Assembly: GCF_965279675.1 (NCBI RefSeq)
Contig: NZ_CBDIIJ010000002.1
Coordinates: forward strand, 1,798,001 to 1,862,000
Reading direction: 5' to 3'
Length of the DNA: 64,000 nt
Origin: Mucisphaera sp965279675
GTDB taxonomy: Bacteria; Planctomycetota; Phycisphaerae; Phycisphaerales; Phycisphaeraceae
In this document: piece after piece, positions 51,976 through 61,114 of the stretch
How positions within the stretch are numbered: the first letter of the stretch is position 1
Layout: each line of letters opens with the position of its first letter
Translations under genes and position numbers: made by a program
Notes under the pieces: generated by a model
Seen by the model: the letters and a program-made list of their open reading frames with translations, nothing else
Database searches by the model: none
Told to the model about the DNA's origin: nothing

Positions 51976-53898
51976 ATGACGACCATTACCGCCCAAGCCG
52001 ACTGGCGACGACTCAACCTCCCCGCCGAAGCCGCAGCCGTCCTCGAAAAAGCACCGAGCGTCACCGTTGCTTCCACCGTCGACGAACTCATCGCCCTCGC
52101 TACCCGCGACGCCGACGCCGCCGGCTGGCACGAAGTCGCCTACGACGTCCCCGGAAAAGGCCGCCACGTCGAAGCCAAAGCCTGCAAAATCCGCAATGGC
52201 GTCGCCGCCAACTACACCGAAACCTACATGCGCCGACGAGACCCAGACTGCATGGTCATCGGCGACGACCACGCCACCAACAAACAAACCTTCGAAGACC
52301 GCTTCGGCAAGCCCTTCGCACCACTCCGCGAAGACAGCTTCGAATGGCTCTCAAAACAGAACCTCGCACTCTTCGCCTTCACCGCTGGCGTCGGACGAAA
52401 AGGACTCGACGCCGTCGTCATCGCTCCCGATAACGCCGGCTTCTTCGCGCTCGGCCTCGCCCTCCTCCAGGGCATCCGACCGCTCGACGAAATCACCGAC
52501 AAGTTCAAACCCTCCGTCATGATCTACGTCGCACCTCCCTTCCGCCATACCCACTTCGACGGCAAACAGGTCGTCGTCCATAACCGCACCGACCACCTCT
52601 ACGAACTCTTCAGCTACAACCTCTACCCCGGACCCAGCGCCAAAAAAGGCATCTATGGCGTCCTCATCGACCTCGGCGAAAAGGAAGGCTGGGTCACCGC
52701 CCACTGCTCAACCGTCCAGGTCGTCACCCCCTACGACAACAGCATCACCATCATGCACGAAGGAGCGTCAGGCGGCGGCAAGAGCGAAATGCTCGAACAC
52801 GCCCACCGCGGTGCCGACGGACGACTACGCATCGGTAAGCACATCCAGACCGGTGAGAAACGAAAACTCACCCTCCCCCATGCCTGCAAACTCCATCCCG
52901 TCACCGACGACATGGCCCTCTGCCCCAGCTACCTCCAGGACCCCGAACTCGGCAAACTCCGACTCCGCGACGCCGAAGACGCATGGTTCGTCCGCGTCAA
53001 CCACATCGAACGCTATGGCGTCGATCCACACCTCGAAAGACTCACCATCGAAGCCAGGCAGCCGCTCCTGTTCCTCAACATCGACGCCCAGCCCAACAGC
53101 ACCGCGCTCATCTGGGAACACATCGAAGACGAACCCGGGCAGCCCTGCCCCAACCCACGCGTCGTCGTGCCCCGCAGCCTCGTCCCCCGAATCGTCGACG
53201 GCCCCGTCACCGTCGATGTCCGCAGCTTCGGCGTACGAACCCCTCCGTGCACCCGCGAAAACCCAAGCTACGGCATCCTCGGGCTCTTCCACATCCTCCC
53301 CCCCGCACTCGCATGGCTCTGGCGCCTCACCGCACCCCGCGGACACGCCAACCCAAGCATCGTCGATACCCAGGGCATGACCTCCGAAGGCGTCGGATCC
53401 TACTGGCCATTCGCCTCCGGCAGACGCGTCGATCAGGCCAACCTCCTGCTCCGACAGATCTTCGCCTCCAACAAGACCCTCTTCGTGCTCTGCCCCAATC
53501 AGCACGTAGGCGTCTGGGCCGTCAGCTTTATGCCCCAGTGGATCACCCGCGAATACCTCGCCCGACGTGGCGACACACCCTTCCGCCCCGAACAGCTGAC
53601 ACCGGCAAGGTCCAACCTCCTCGGCTATACCCTCAAGCAGCTCCAGGTCGAAGGAACACCTATCGACGAAGGTATGCTCCGAGTCGAGACCCAGCCTGAA
53701 GTCGGAACCGAGGCCTACGACGCCGGCGACATGGAACTCCGCAACTTCTTCCGTGAACAACTCGAGCAGTTCCTAGAACCGGACCTCCATCCCCATGGCC
53801 GCCGGATCATCGAGGCATGCCTTAACGGAGCCACAGCCGCCGATTACGAAGAACTCTCTATCGAGCTCGACGAACCCATGTTCGCCGCCACGGTCTGA
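51976..53898 (+). CDS. DUF4914 family protein, PEPCK-like P-loop
   Basis: 640 residues, full family length, from ATG 51976 (GGGAAAC upstream). No signal peptide or membrane segment. The sequence EGASGGGKSEMLEHA (about residue 261) resembles the kinase-1a P-loop of phosphoenolpyruvate carboxykinase, and the first part has a PEPCK-like alternation (YTETYMRRRDPDCMVIGDDH, interrupted). No clear PEPCK substrate motifs were recognised, so the reaction is unknown. It is a single-gene unit with its own promoter and a strong terminator. Confidence 0.75.
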   Translation: MTTITAQADWRRLNLPAEAAAVLEKAPSVTVASTVDELIALATRDADAAGWHEVAYDVPGKGRHVEAKACKIRNGVAANYTETYMRRRDPDCMVIGDDHATNKQTFEDRFGKPFAPLREDSFEWLSKQNLALFAFTAGVGRKGLDAVVIAPDNAGFFALGLALLQGIRPLDEITDKFKPSVMIYVAPPFRHTHFDGKQVVVHNRTDHLYELFSYNLYPGPSAKKGIYGVLIDLGEKEGWVTAHCSTVQVVTPYDNSITIMHEGASGGGKSEMLEHAHRGADGRLRIGKHIQTGEKRKLTLPHACKLHPVTDDMALCPSYLQDPELGKLRLRDAEDAWFVRVNHIERYGVDPHLERLTIEARQPLLFLNIDAQPNSTALIWEHIEDEPGQPCPNPRVVVPRSLVPRIVDGPVTVDVRSFGVRTPPCTRENPSYGILGLFHILPPALAWLWRLTAPRGHANPSIVDTQGMTSEGVGSYWPFASGRRVDQANLLLRQIFASNKTLFVLCPNQHVGVWAVSFMPQWITREYLARRGDTPFRPEQLTPARSNLLGYTLKQLQVEGTPIDEGMLRVETQPEVGTEAYDAGDMELRNFFREQLEQFLEPDLHPHGRRIIEACLNGATAADYEELSIELDEPMFAATV

Positions 53899-53920
53899 TC
53901 CGAAATCACCCACAAAAAAA

Positions 53921-53946
53921 GCACGCTCCCCAAACGGGGAGCGTGC
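53921..53946. terminator. Bidirectional terminator
   Basis: A perfect 11-bp stem with loop AAAC, flanked by seven A on the left and TTTCTTATT on the right. It serves the DUF4914 gene (plus) and the RRM gene (minus). Confidence 0.95.
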
Positions 53947-53997
53947 TTTCTTATTAAGTCAATGGACTGATGGGCAGCCGCCGAAGCAGCCGACGGT

Positions 53998-54372
<375 letters not shown>

Positions 54373-54764
54373 CACGAAGCTCCAAAAAGTGCGGCAGGGA
54401 GCTTCGTCCAGACGTAAGTTTTCAACGACACGAGTGGGACCTGCAAACCTGCTAAGCGAAAATGGCCGAGCACACGCTCAGCCCGAATCAAGTCTCTAGC
54501 GTGACCACCAGAGACCTCTCAATCTCTATATAGCCTATCCAGCCATCACCCCTGCTGTCAAGGCCCTTGAACCGCCCTCATCAGAAACCGACAACCAACA
54601 ATCGCCCCACACACAAACCCGACTCCGGGTATATTGCTCAGATAAATCACAGTGCCTGATACGAGGGGAATCAGGTCGGGCAACCGCCCGAACCGCTGTA
54701 ACATGAAACCCGCTGGCCGACCCAGCGACCGCCAGCAAAACCAACCGACCCCTGGAGCTACCCG
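54373..54764. other. Long leader of the RRM gene and divergent promoter region
   Basis: On the minus strand TTGACA (54556-54561) is followed by an A/T-rich GGCTATATAGAG; spacing to a -10 is not ideal (a 17-bp spacer gives ATAGGC). If used, it leaves a 5' leader of about 150 nt for the RRM gene, as in cold-shock mRNAs. The plus-strand promoter for secE is listed separately. No RNA gene was seen; the tRNA-Trp often found before secE is absent. Confidence 0.45.
54634..54662 (+). promoter_or_regulatory. Promoter candidate of secE-nusG
   Basis: TTGCTC and TGATAC are separated by 17 bp, about 100 nt upstream of the secE start. Confidence 0.5.
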
Positions 54765-55166
54765 ATGGCCTTCAGCCTCTACAAACCCGGACAGGGCTAC
54801 TACACCAGACTCCTCAGCGCCATCGGCGCAGGCACCCTCGTCCTCTGCGGCATCGCCTGGATCTGGAACAAGATGACCGGCATCCCCTCCGAAACCAGAA
54901 TCTTCTGGCAGGCAGGCATGGCCGTCGTCGTCATCACCATCTTCGGAACACTCCTCTACTGGATCTTCAACAAGCCCGCCGTCGCCGAATTCATGATCGC
55001 CACCGAAGCCGAAATGAAGAAGGTCAACTGGCCCACCCGACGGGAAATCGTCGGCTCCACCATCGTCGTCATCACCGGAACCGTGATCTTCGCCGCCTTC
55101 CTACTCACCGCCGACGTCGGCTTCTCCTGGCTCTTCCGCCAGATTGGCGTCCTCCAGACCTCCTGA
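54765..55166 (+). CDS. secE: Preprotein translocase subunit SecE
   Basis: 133 residues. Two N-terminal transmembrane helices (LLSAIGAGTLVLCGIAWIW and FWQAGMAVVVITIFGTLLYW) precede the conserved cytoplasmic amphipathic segment (EMKKVNWPTRREIVGSTIVV, partly) and the final helix. The KKVNWPTR part is the SecE signature. It clamps the SecY channel. nusG follows after 52 bp, the classical order. Confidence 0.9.
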   Translation: MAFSLYKPGQGYYTRLLSAIGAGTLVLCGIAWIWNKMTGIPSETRIFWQAGMAVVVITIFGTLLYWIFNKPAVAEFMIATEAEMKKVNWPTRREIVGSTIVVITGTVIFAAFLLTADVGFSWLFRQIGVLQTS

Positions 55167-55218
55167 GCCACCAAACAGCAAACCAACCAAGCGGACAACA
55201 CGCCGCTGGAGAAACAAC

Positions 55219-55917
55219 ATGACCGAAGAAAACCTCCAGACCGAAGCCGCCGAAACGCTCGAAGAAACACAGGCCCCCGAGCCGACCGAGCAGCCCCAGA
55301 CCGAAGCGCCCGCCCCGCCCGCCGAGTCAGGCATGATCGGCGACGAGCCCATGGTCACACCAGGCATGAACTGGTTCGTCCTCCGAGTCGCCTCCAACAA
55401 GGAAGACTCCGTCCGACAGACACTCCTCCGCAAAATCAAGATCGAGGACTTCACCCACATCGTGAACCGAATCCTCGTACCCACCGAAAAAGAAAAAACC
55501 ATCAAGGCCGGCAAGCAGAAGGTCATCGAGAAGAAGCTCTACCCCGGCTACGTCTTCGTCGAAATGGCCCTCGAAGACGACGGACGCATCCCCCAGGACG
55601 TCTTCTTCCTCATCAAAGAAACCACAGGTGTCGGCGACTTCATCGGCACCGCCGGACGTCCCACACCCATGGACGAACCCGAAATCGAAAAAATGCTCAT
55701 GGCCTCCAAGCCCGCCGAAGAGCAGCCACAGGTCAAGATGGAGTTCCAGAAAGGCGACCACATCAAGATCATGGACGGCCCCTTCGAGAACATGGAAGGC
55801 ACCGTCGACGAAACCATGCCCGACCAGGGCAAGGTCAAGGTCATCGTCACCATCTTTGGCCGCTCCACCCCCCTCGAACTCGAATACTGGCTCATCGAAC
55901 GACTCGAAGAAGCCTGA
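55219..55917 (+). CDS. nusG: Transcription termination/antitermination protein NusG
   Basis: 232 residues from ATG 55219 with GGAGA upstream. A 48-residue acidic Pro/Glu-rich extension precedes the NGN domain (NWFVLRVASNKEDSVRQTL, and KKLYPGYVFVEM), and the KOW motif (FQKGDHIKIMDGPFENMEGTV, split) ends it. NusG holds RNA polymerase on the template and couples it with Rho or ribosomes. The N-terminal extension is longer than in most bacteria. The usual rplK does not follow. Confidence 0.95.
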   Translation: MTEENLQTEAAETLEETQAPEPTEQPQTEAPAPPAESGMIGDEPMVTPGMNWFVLRVASNKEDSVRQTLLRKIKIEDFTHIVNRILVPTEKEKTIKAGKQKVIEKKLYPGYVFVEMALEDDGRIPQDVFFLIKETTGVGDFIGTAGRPTPMDEPEIEKMLMASKPAEEQPQVKMEFQKGDHIKIMDGPFENMEGTVDETMPDQGKVKVIVTIFGRSTPLELEYWLIERLEEA

Positions 55918-55948
55918 TCCCAACCCACACGAAATCCCACCACACACC

Positions 55949-55982
55949 AGCACGCTTGAGCACAAACCCGCTCAGGCGTGCT
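55949..55982 (+). terminator. Terminator of secE-nusG
   Basis: A 13-bp stem (one G-T pair) with loop ACAAACCC lies 32 nt after nusG and is followed by TTTC. It confirms that the ribosomal protein operon is not attached. Confidence 0.8.
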
Positions 55983-56162
55983 TTCCTGCGCACCGACCCC
56001 CTCTCCGAACCTCCCAATCCCAGTTATGGGAACCTCAAAAGGCCTATAACCGCCTATACAGGTATGGCTTAAACCGGTTGTCACGATCATCGATGAACGC
56101 CGATCTGGTCGATAAAACCTTATAGCGAAAGGTGATTGTCTGTCAGCAACCGGAGCCAAACC

Positions 56163-56516
56163 ATGAACATCATCCAACAAGGTCTGGCCGCCTCAGCGCT
56201 CCAATCCGCCCAGCAAGCCACCGAAACCGCCCGCGAACGCGATAAACGTGCCCGCGACGCCAAAGGCGTCCGCCAGGGCGAAACCGATCAACTCGACCTC
56301 TCCACGCGCATCCAGGACGACGCCGTCGAACTCGACGCACCCCCCAGCGCCGTCCGCGAGGAAGAAACCGCACCTTCCACCACACCCCAGGTCCTCGACG
56401 AAACCGCCCAGCCCGACGCCGATCACCCCAGGATCGAAGAACGCGTCGAAGCCATCGACGCCACCGAACCCAACACGACCCGTCCCGCCTACCGACACCT
56501 CGACCTCGAAGCCTGA
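56163..56516 (+). CDS. Hypothetical acidic protein, 117 residues
   Basis: The ATG at 56163 follows CCGGAG at about eight bases. The product begins MNIIQQGLAASALQSAQQA, then a charged helix (TARERDKRARDAKGV), and a low-complexity acidic tail. No signal peptide, membrane helix or known domain. The N-terminus resembles amphipathic helices of flagellar or secretion accessory proteins, but that is only a guess. It is upstream of rmuC by 74 bp. Confidence 0.55.
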   Translation: MNIIQQGLAASALQSAQQATETARERDKRARDAKGVRQGETDQLDLSTRIQDDAVELDAPPSAVREEETAPSTTPQVLDETAQPDADHPRIEERVEAIDATEPNTTRPAYRHLDLEA

Positions 56517-56590
56517 ACCCGCCACGCCAGCCTTGCTTTGCATAGCAGGCAGCTAGCGGCAGGGGGGATGCCGCGGGTGGGAGGGGTATC

Positions 56591-57961
56591 ATGCCCCTCA
56601 TGAACACCTTCCTCATCGCCGCCGCCTCAGCCGCCGGCCTCCTCGCCCTCATCCTCGCCGCCACCACCCTCCTCCTCTGGCGAGACCGCACCCGCACCCA
56701 AGCCGCCCACCAACAACAGCTCGAAGACCACGAAGCCCAACTCACCGCCGAACGCAACCGCACCGCCTCCCTCGAAACCGCCCTGAACGAAGCCAAGGTC
56801 GACCGCGCCCGCCTCGAAACCGAAATCGCCAGCTTCCAGCAGCGCCTCACCGACCAGAAAAAAGCCCTCGACGAAGCCCGCCTCGAAGCCCAGAACGCCT
56901 TCAAAGCCCTCGCCAGCGACGCCCTCAAACAAAACACCGACCAGTTCCTCAAACTCGCTGCCGACAAACTCAAAGCCGAACAAAAAGCCGGCGCACTCGA
57001 CCTCGACCAACGCAAACAAGCCGTCGAACAGCTCGTCACACCCGTTAGGGAAGCCCTCGACAAACAGGCCAAAGCCGTCACCGAGATGGAGAAGCAGCGC
57101 GAAGCCGCCTACCACGCCCTCCGACAGCAACTCACCTCCCTCAACGAAACCCAGCAGACCCTCAAGGACGAAACCGGCAACCTCGTCAAAGCCCTCCGCC
57201 GACCCGAAGTCCGTGGCCGCTGGGGCGAAATCCAGCTCCGACGCGTCGCCGAACTCGCCGGCATGATCGACCACTGCGACTTCGCCGAACAACCCTCCTT
57301 CGAAAACCCCGAAGCCGGCAAACAACGACCCGACATGGCCGTCGCCCTCCCAGGCGGACGACGCATCGTCATCGACGCCAAAACCCCCCTCGATGCCTAC
57401 CTCGACGCCATGCAGGCCCCCGACGAAAACACCCAGCAATCCCAGCTCGACCGCCACGCCTCACAGATCATGGCACAGGTCAACAACCTCGCCTCCAAGG
57501 CTTACCAGCAGAACTTCGACCGCACCCCCGACTTCGTCGTCCTATTCATCCCCTCCGAAGCCTTCCTCGAACCCGCCCTCCGAAGAAAACCCACCCTCAT
57601 CGAAGACGCCATGGCCAAAGGCATCGTCATCGCCACACCCGGCACTCTCATGGCCCTCCTCAAAGCCGTCGCCATCGGCTGGCGCGAAGAACGCGTCGCC
57701 GAATCCGCCCGCGAAATCGCCGAACACGGCCGCGAACTCCACAAACGCGTCGCCACCGCCATCGAACACCTCACCAAACTCGGCAAGAGCATCGACGCCA
57801 CCATCACCACCTACAACAAACTCGTCGGCTCCATCGACCGCCAGGTCCTCCCCCAGGCCCGACGCTTCGAAAACCTCGGCGCCAACTCCGAAAAATCACT
57901 CCCCGCCGACGGCCAGATCAAGCTCATCGAGCAAACCGTCCGCACCACCGACCACGCCTAA
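56591..57961 (+). CDS. rmuC: DNA recombination protein RmuC homologue
   Basis: 456 residues from ATG 56591 with GGGAGGGG upstream. An N-terminal transmembrane helix (about 5-26), a long coiled coil (30-190), then the RmuC nuclease-like domain: RPEVRGRWGEIQLRRV, PDMAVALPGGRRIVIDAKTP (partly) and VVLFIPSEAFLEPAL. RmuC restricts recombination at inverted repeats. It overlaps the convergent small gene by four bases. Confidence 0.9.
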   Translation: MPLMNTFLIAAASAAGLLALILAATTLLLWRDRTRTQAAHQQQLEDHEAQLTAERNRTASLETALNEAKVDRARLETEIASFQQRLTDQKKALDEARLEAQNAFKALASDALKQNTDQFLKLAADKLKAEQKAGALDLDQRKQAVEQLVTPVREALDKQAKAVTEMEKQREAAYHALRQQLTSLNETQQTLKDETGNLVKALRRPEVRGRWGEIQLRRVAELAGMIDHCDFAEQPSFENPEAGKQRPDMAVALPGGRRIVIDAKTPLDAYLDAMQAPDENTQQSQLDRHASQIMAQVNNLASKAYQQNFDRTPDFVVLFIPSEAFLEPALRRKPTLIEDAMAKGIVIATPGTLMALLKAVAIGWREERVAESAREIAEHGRELHKRVATAIEHLTKLGKSIDATITTYNKLVGSIDRQVLPQARRFENLGANSEKSLPADGQIKLIEQTVRTTDHA

Positions 57962-58242
57962 ACCCGCTTCGGCAACGCCTCATCCACCTCCGGGAAATAC
58001 CGCCGGATCACCGAGCAATCAAACTTCCCCATGATCTCATCCGCCCCCTCACGCTCCAGCAGAAACTCAAACGCCGCCCGCACCACCTTCGACGGCGCCG
58101 CCCGACCCCGTGACCACAAATCGTAATCCGCAAAGCCAAGCGTCACCTCATACCGATACGCCCGACCCCCCTCATAAACCGTCACCGGATAATGCCAGCG
58201 CGTCCCTTCCTCCGTCTCGCTGCCGATCTCGATCTCAGCCAT
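57958..58242 (-). CDS. Hypothetical protein, 94 residues
   Basis: Soluble protein beginning MAEIEIGSETEEGTRWHYPV, with a beta-rich first half (YRYEVTLGFADYDLWS) and a helical second half (VVRAAFEFLLEREG, then FDCSVIRRYFPEVDEAL). No known domain was recognised. Its stop overlaps the last bases of rmuC on the other strand. The codon use fits its neighbours, so it is probably a real gene. Confidence 0.6.
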   Translation of the reverse strand: MAEIEIGSETEEGTRWHYPVTVYEGGRAYRYEVTLGFADYDLWSRGRAAPSKVVRAAFEFLLEREGADEIMGKFDCSVIRRYFPEVDEALPKRV

Positions 58243-58337
58243 AGGCGTCCTGCCTTCACATCAAAGAACCACACAAGCACACCCCACCCTACCATCGGTT
58301 GTCGCCAATCCACCCCCGTTGTCAAGAAAAACCGCCG

Positions 58338-58574
58338 ATGATCGACCCCCAGCACCAGTCACGCCTCAACGACGCCGGCATCGACCTCGACGCCCTCCCC
58401 GATGACCACCCCGGCCTCGCCATCCGCCGCGCCGCCGACCGCTGCTTCCACGAAGTCGAAGAACTCGCCCCCCAGGGCTACATCGTCCAGGGCTTCCTCA
58501 TCCCCTTCCACGAAGTCGTCGCCATCACCCGCACCTCCCCAGACCAGCCCCCGCCCGCCTGCGATACCCCCTGA
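58338..58574 (+). CDS. Small hypothetical protein, 78 residues
   Basis: The ATG at 58338 starts MIDPQHQSRLNDAGIDLDAL; the sequence is compact and acidic (CFHEVEELAPQGYIVQGFLI) with no membrane segment. The ribosome-binding site is poor. I do not recognise a family. It lies 57 bp before the permease gene on the same strand. Confidence 0.5.
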   Translation: MIDPQHQSRLNDAGIDLDALPDDHPGLAIRRAADRCFHEVEELAPQGYIVQGFLIPFHEVVAITRTSPDQPPPACDTP

Positions 58575-58631
58575 CCGCCACCGCAGGCTATCCTTTACCC
58601 GAGACTTTCACCCCAACGCCCGCGGCCTCCC

Positions 58632-59921
58632 ATGACGTTCCTACTCGAAACCCTACGCCTGGGGCTCACCAACCTCCTCCTGCACAAGCTCAGGTCCTTC
58701 CTGACCATGCTCGGCATCATCTTTGGCGTCGCCGCCGTCATCGGCATGGTCGCCATCGGCGAAGGCTCCAAACGAAAAGCCCTCGAGGAAATCGCCCAGC
58801 TCGGCGCCCGCAACATCATCCTCCAAAGCCGAAAGCCACCCGACGACGTCGGCGGGACCTCCGAACGACAACGCATGGTTGACTACGGCATCCTCCGAAG
58901 AGACCTCCAACGCATCAACGAATCCGTCCAGGGACTCGAATACATCGTCCCCCTCAAACGCGTCGGCAACCGCGTCCTCCGAGGCATCAACGGAGCACCC
59001 GCAGAAGTCTTCGGCACCACCCCCGACCTACTCAAAGTCACCTCCCTCCAACTCCAACGCGGCCGCTACCTCGAACCCGACGACCTCACCCAACGACGAC
59101 GCGTCGCCGTCCTCGGAGCCGACGTCGCCGAACAACTCTTTCCCCTCGACGACCCCATCGACAAAGTCTTCACCGTCGATAACGCCCCATTCCGCGTCGT
59201 CGGCGTTCTCCAGCCAACCGGCGTCCTCGGCGGCAACATCACCTCCGACGTCGGACGCAACCTCAACTACGACATCCACATCTCTCTCACCGCCGCCGAG
59301 GAACAATTCGGCGACCTCCTCGTCCGAAGACGCTCCGGCTCCTTCGAAGCCACCAAGGTCGAACTCCAGGAACTCATCCTCGTCGCCAGAGAACAAAACC
59401 AGGTCCAGTCCATCTCCGACCGCATCCGCGCCATCATCGACCTCGAACACGCCACCAAACAGGACGTCGCCATCGTCGTACCCCTCGAACTCCTCGCCCA
59501 GGCCGAACGCACCCAACGACTCTTCAACTACCTCATGGTCGCCATCGCCTCCATCAGCCTCCTCGTCGGCGGCATCGGCATCATGAACATCATGCTCGCC
59601 ACCGTCACCGAACGAACCCGCGAAATCGGCATCCGCCGCGCCCTCGGAGCCACCCGCGGACACATCGTCGCCCAGTTCCTCGTCGAAACCACAGCCCTCT
59701 CCGGCCTGGGCGGACTCCTCGGCGTCCTCCTCGGACTCTCCCTCGCCGGCATCCTCGCCCTCCTCCACACCCAGATCGCCGGCCTCGAAATGCCCGTCGT
59801 CACCCTCTGGTCCGTCCTCGTCAGCTTCTCCGTCGCCACCCTCGTCGGCATCATCTTCGGCCTCTACCCCGCCGTACAGGCCTCCCGACAAGACCCCATC
59901 GTCGCCCTCCGACACGATTGA
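58632..59921 (+). CDS. MacB/FtsX-family ABC transporter permease
   Basis: 429 residues. An N-terminal helix (FLTMLGIIFGVAAVIGMVAI), a periplasmic MacB-PCD domain (about 45-285), and three C-terminal helices of the FtsX domain with the conserved MLATVTERTREIGIRRALGATRG loop (split). Members export macrolides, peptides or lipoproteins, or gate enzymes, with an ATPase and an adaptor. No ATPase gene is adjacent; the stop is followed by a long gap. The HlyD-like adaptor at 41.7 kb and TolC at 22.7 kb are candidate partners elsewhere. Confidence 0.85.
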   Translation: MTFLLETLRLGLTNLLLHKLRSFLTMLGIIFGVAAVIGMVAIGEGSKRKALEEIAQLGARNIILQSRKPPDDVGGTSERQRMVDYGILRRDLQRINESVQGLEYIVPLKRVGNRVLRGINGAPAEVFGTTPDLLKVTSLQLQRGRYLEPDDLTQRRRVAVLGADVAEQLFPLDDPIDKVFTVDNAPFRVVGVLQPTGVLGGNITSDVGRNLNYDIHISLTAAEEQFGDLLVRRRSGSFEATKVELQELILVAREQNQVQSISDRIRAIIDLEHATKQDVAIVVPLELLAQAERTQRLFNYLMVAIASISLLVGGIGIMNIMLATVTERTREIGIRRALGATRGHIVAQFLVETTALSGLGGLLGVLLGLSLAGILALLHTQIAGLEMPVVTLWSVLVSFSVATLVGIIFGLYPAVQASRQDPIVALRHD

Positions 59922-60034
59922 TCCACTTGCCTTTCATTCAGCAACAGCATCGTCACTGAAAATTAATCAGTCAGTCAATCACTACAAGATAAAAGTCACA
60001 GGCTGCTTGTGATCTAAAGCTCACTAATGCCGGT

Positions 60035-60511
60035 TCATCTCTCAAGAGACTGAATCCATTCGCCATAGGTGCGTACCCAGTAATCGGGAATAGGGAGAGA
60101 TCTTTCTACGTAATAGAGAAGATCTTCAGGAGCATATGCGTGCAGTACCAAGGCATCATCAGGCGTAGAAAAATGGTCGTCAGTATGAGTGCCAATCACA
60201 TCACCGGATGAGGTGACGGCGTATGCTTTATGCCAGTTTTGAAATGCGTCAGCAGGCCCATACGCCCTGCCTTCAAAATCAACAATAAAGACGGCGTCAT
60301 AATCACGATATTTCTCGTCATCCAGATCAACGTCTGGGGTATCAACCAGATAGACAGGTCCATTGAAGCCGTCAGGAAGAATAAAAAGTATCTTACTAGT
60401 AGAGTTAAAATTCCTAAGTGTATAGACAAAGTTAAAAACAACTAGTAAAAATATAATAATGACAGAAATGATAGTATATGAGACAAAGGTATTTATGTTG
60501 AGCCTAGACAC
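60035..60511 (-). CDS. AT-rich membrane-anchored hypothetical protein (DUF6843-like)
   Basis: 158 residues. One N-terminal transmembrane helix (YTIISVIIIFLLVVFNFVYTL, shortened), then ILFILPDGFNGPVYLVDTPD, which resembles the start of DUF6843-type proteins, and an acidic Tyr-rich domain. The base composition is clearly lower in GC than all neighbours, and rare codons such as ATA and TTA are frequent, which suggests recent transfer. Function unknown. Confidence 0.6.
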   Translation of the reverse strand: MSRLNINTFVSYTIISVIIIFLLVVFNFVYTLRNFNSTSKILFILPDGFNGPVYLVDTPDVDLDDEKYRDYDAVFIVDFEGRAYGPADAFQNWHKAYAVTSSGDVIGTHTDDHFSTPDDALVLHAYAPEDLLYYVERSLPIPDYWVRTYGEWIQSLER

Positions 60512-60607
60512 TCAAGCCTCAATTCTCAGATTTTCTGTACACCGATGCCTCAATTAATCATCACTTCTCTGTTCGTATAAGAGTCTACAGGAATGCGAGC
60601 GCCTCAG

Positions 60608-60655
60608 GGTGCCATGGTTTCTTCCACTGCAGGCGGAAAAACTGTGCCGAGAACC
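60608..60655. repeat. REP-like palindrome, copy 1 (degenerate)
   Basis: Starts GGTGCC and ends GAGAACC, with GCAGGCGG in the middle; it is an eroded version of copy 2 at 60863-60910. It lies next to the 3' end of a RAYT remnant. Confidence 0.55.
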
Positions 60656-60670
60656 AAGAACACTGCCTAC

Positions 60671-60812
60671 TCAACTCCACCCCAAAGAACTCCACCGATA
60701 ATCAGGCGCAATCCGCACCAGCCCCCGTCGAACCGGATTCTGATGCACATACTCACAGCAGCACCTTAGTCGTCCCTCACTCAGAATCACCCTGTCATAA
60801 CCCCCGCCCGGC
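60671..60812 (-). pseudogene. RAYT transposase remnant (C-terminal part)
   Basis: Minus-strand reading gives GGYDRVILSEG, then EYVHQNPVRRGLVRIAP and DYRWSSLGWS before a stop. This is the typical C-terminus of REP-associated tyrosine transposases (Y1/HUH). The catalytic N-terminal part is missing. Confidence 0.75.
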
Positions 60813-60862
60813 AGCAGAACCTCCGCAGACCATCATGCTTCTCAGGTAGCCCTCCCCCTCCG

Positions 60863-60910
60863 GGTGCCACGACTTTGTCCGCCGCAGGCGGATAAGTCGT
60901 GACGAGCACC
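60863..60910. repeat. REP-like palindrome, copy 2
   Basis: A nearly perfect inverted repeat: GGTGC, ACGACTT and GTCCGCC pair with GGCGGAT, AAGTCGT and GAGCACC around a GCA loop. Palindromes of this sort are the substrates of RAYT proteins. It lies just past the 3' end of the second RAYT remnant. Confidence 0.7.
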
Positions 60911-60916
60911 TCCCAT

Positions 60917-61063
60917 CTAAGCCCTCCAAGCTGAACCCCAAGGATATCGACCAGCCCGAGCAACCAGCCCCCGCCTCACCGGGTTCTGCTCGATGTATTT
61001 AATGGCCAGGGCGAACGCAGCCTCCGAGTAGATCACACGGTCATACCCACCACCCATCTGTCA
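60917..61063 (-). pseudogene. RAYT transposase remnant (C-terminal part, second copy)
   Basis: Minus-strand reading gives QMGGGYDRVIYSEAAF, AIKYIEQNPVRRGLVA and RYPWGSAWRA before a stop. It matches the first remnant in motif order but differs in sequence, so the two are old duplicates or separate insertions. Confidence 0.75.
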
Positions 61064-61114
61064 GCAGTGCCTCCGGCCTCGTGAATTAACAAGCAATGCC
61101 AGCATGCAAGGGCA

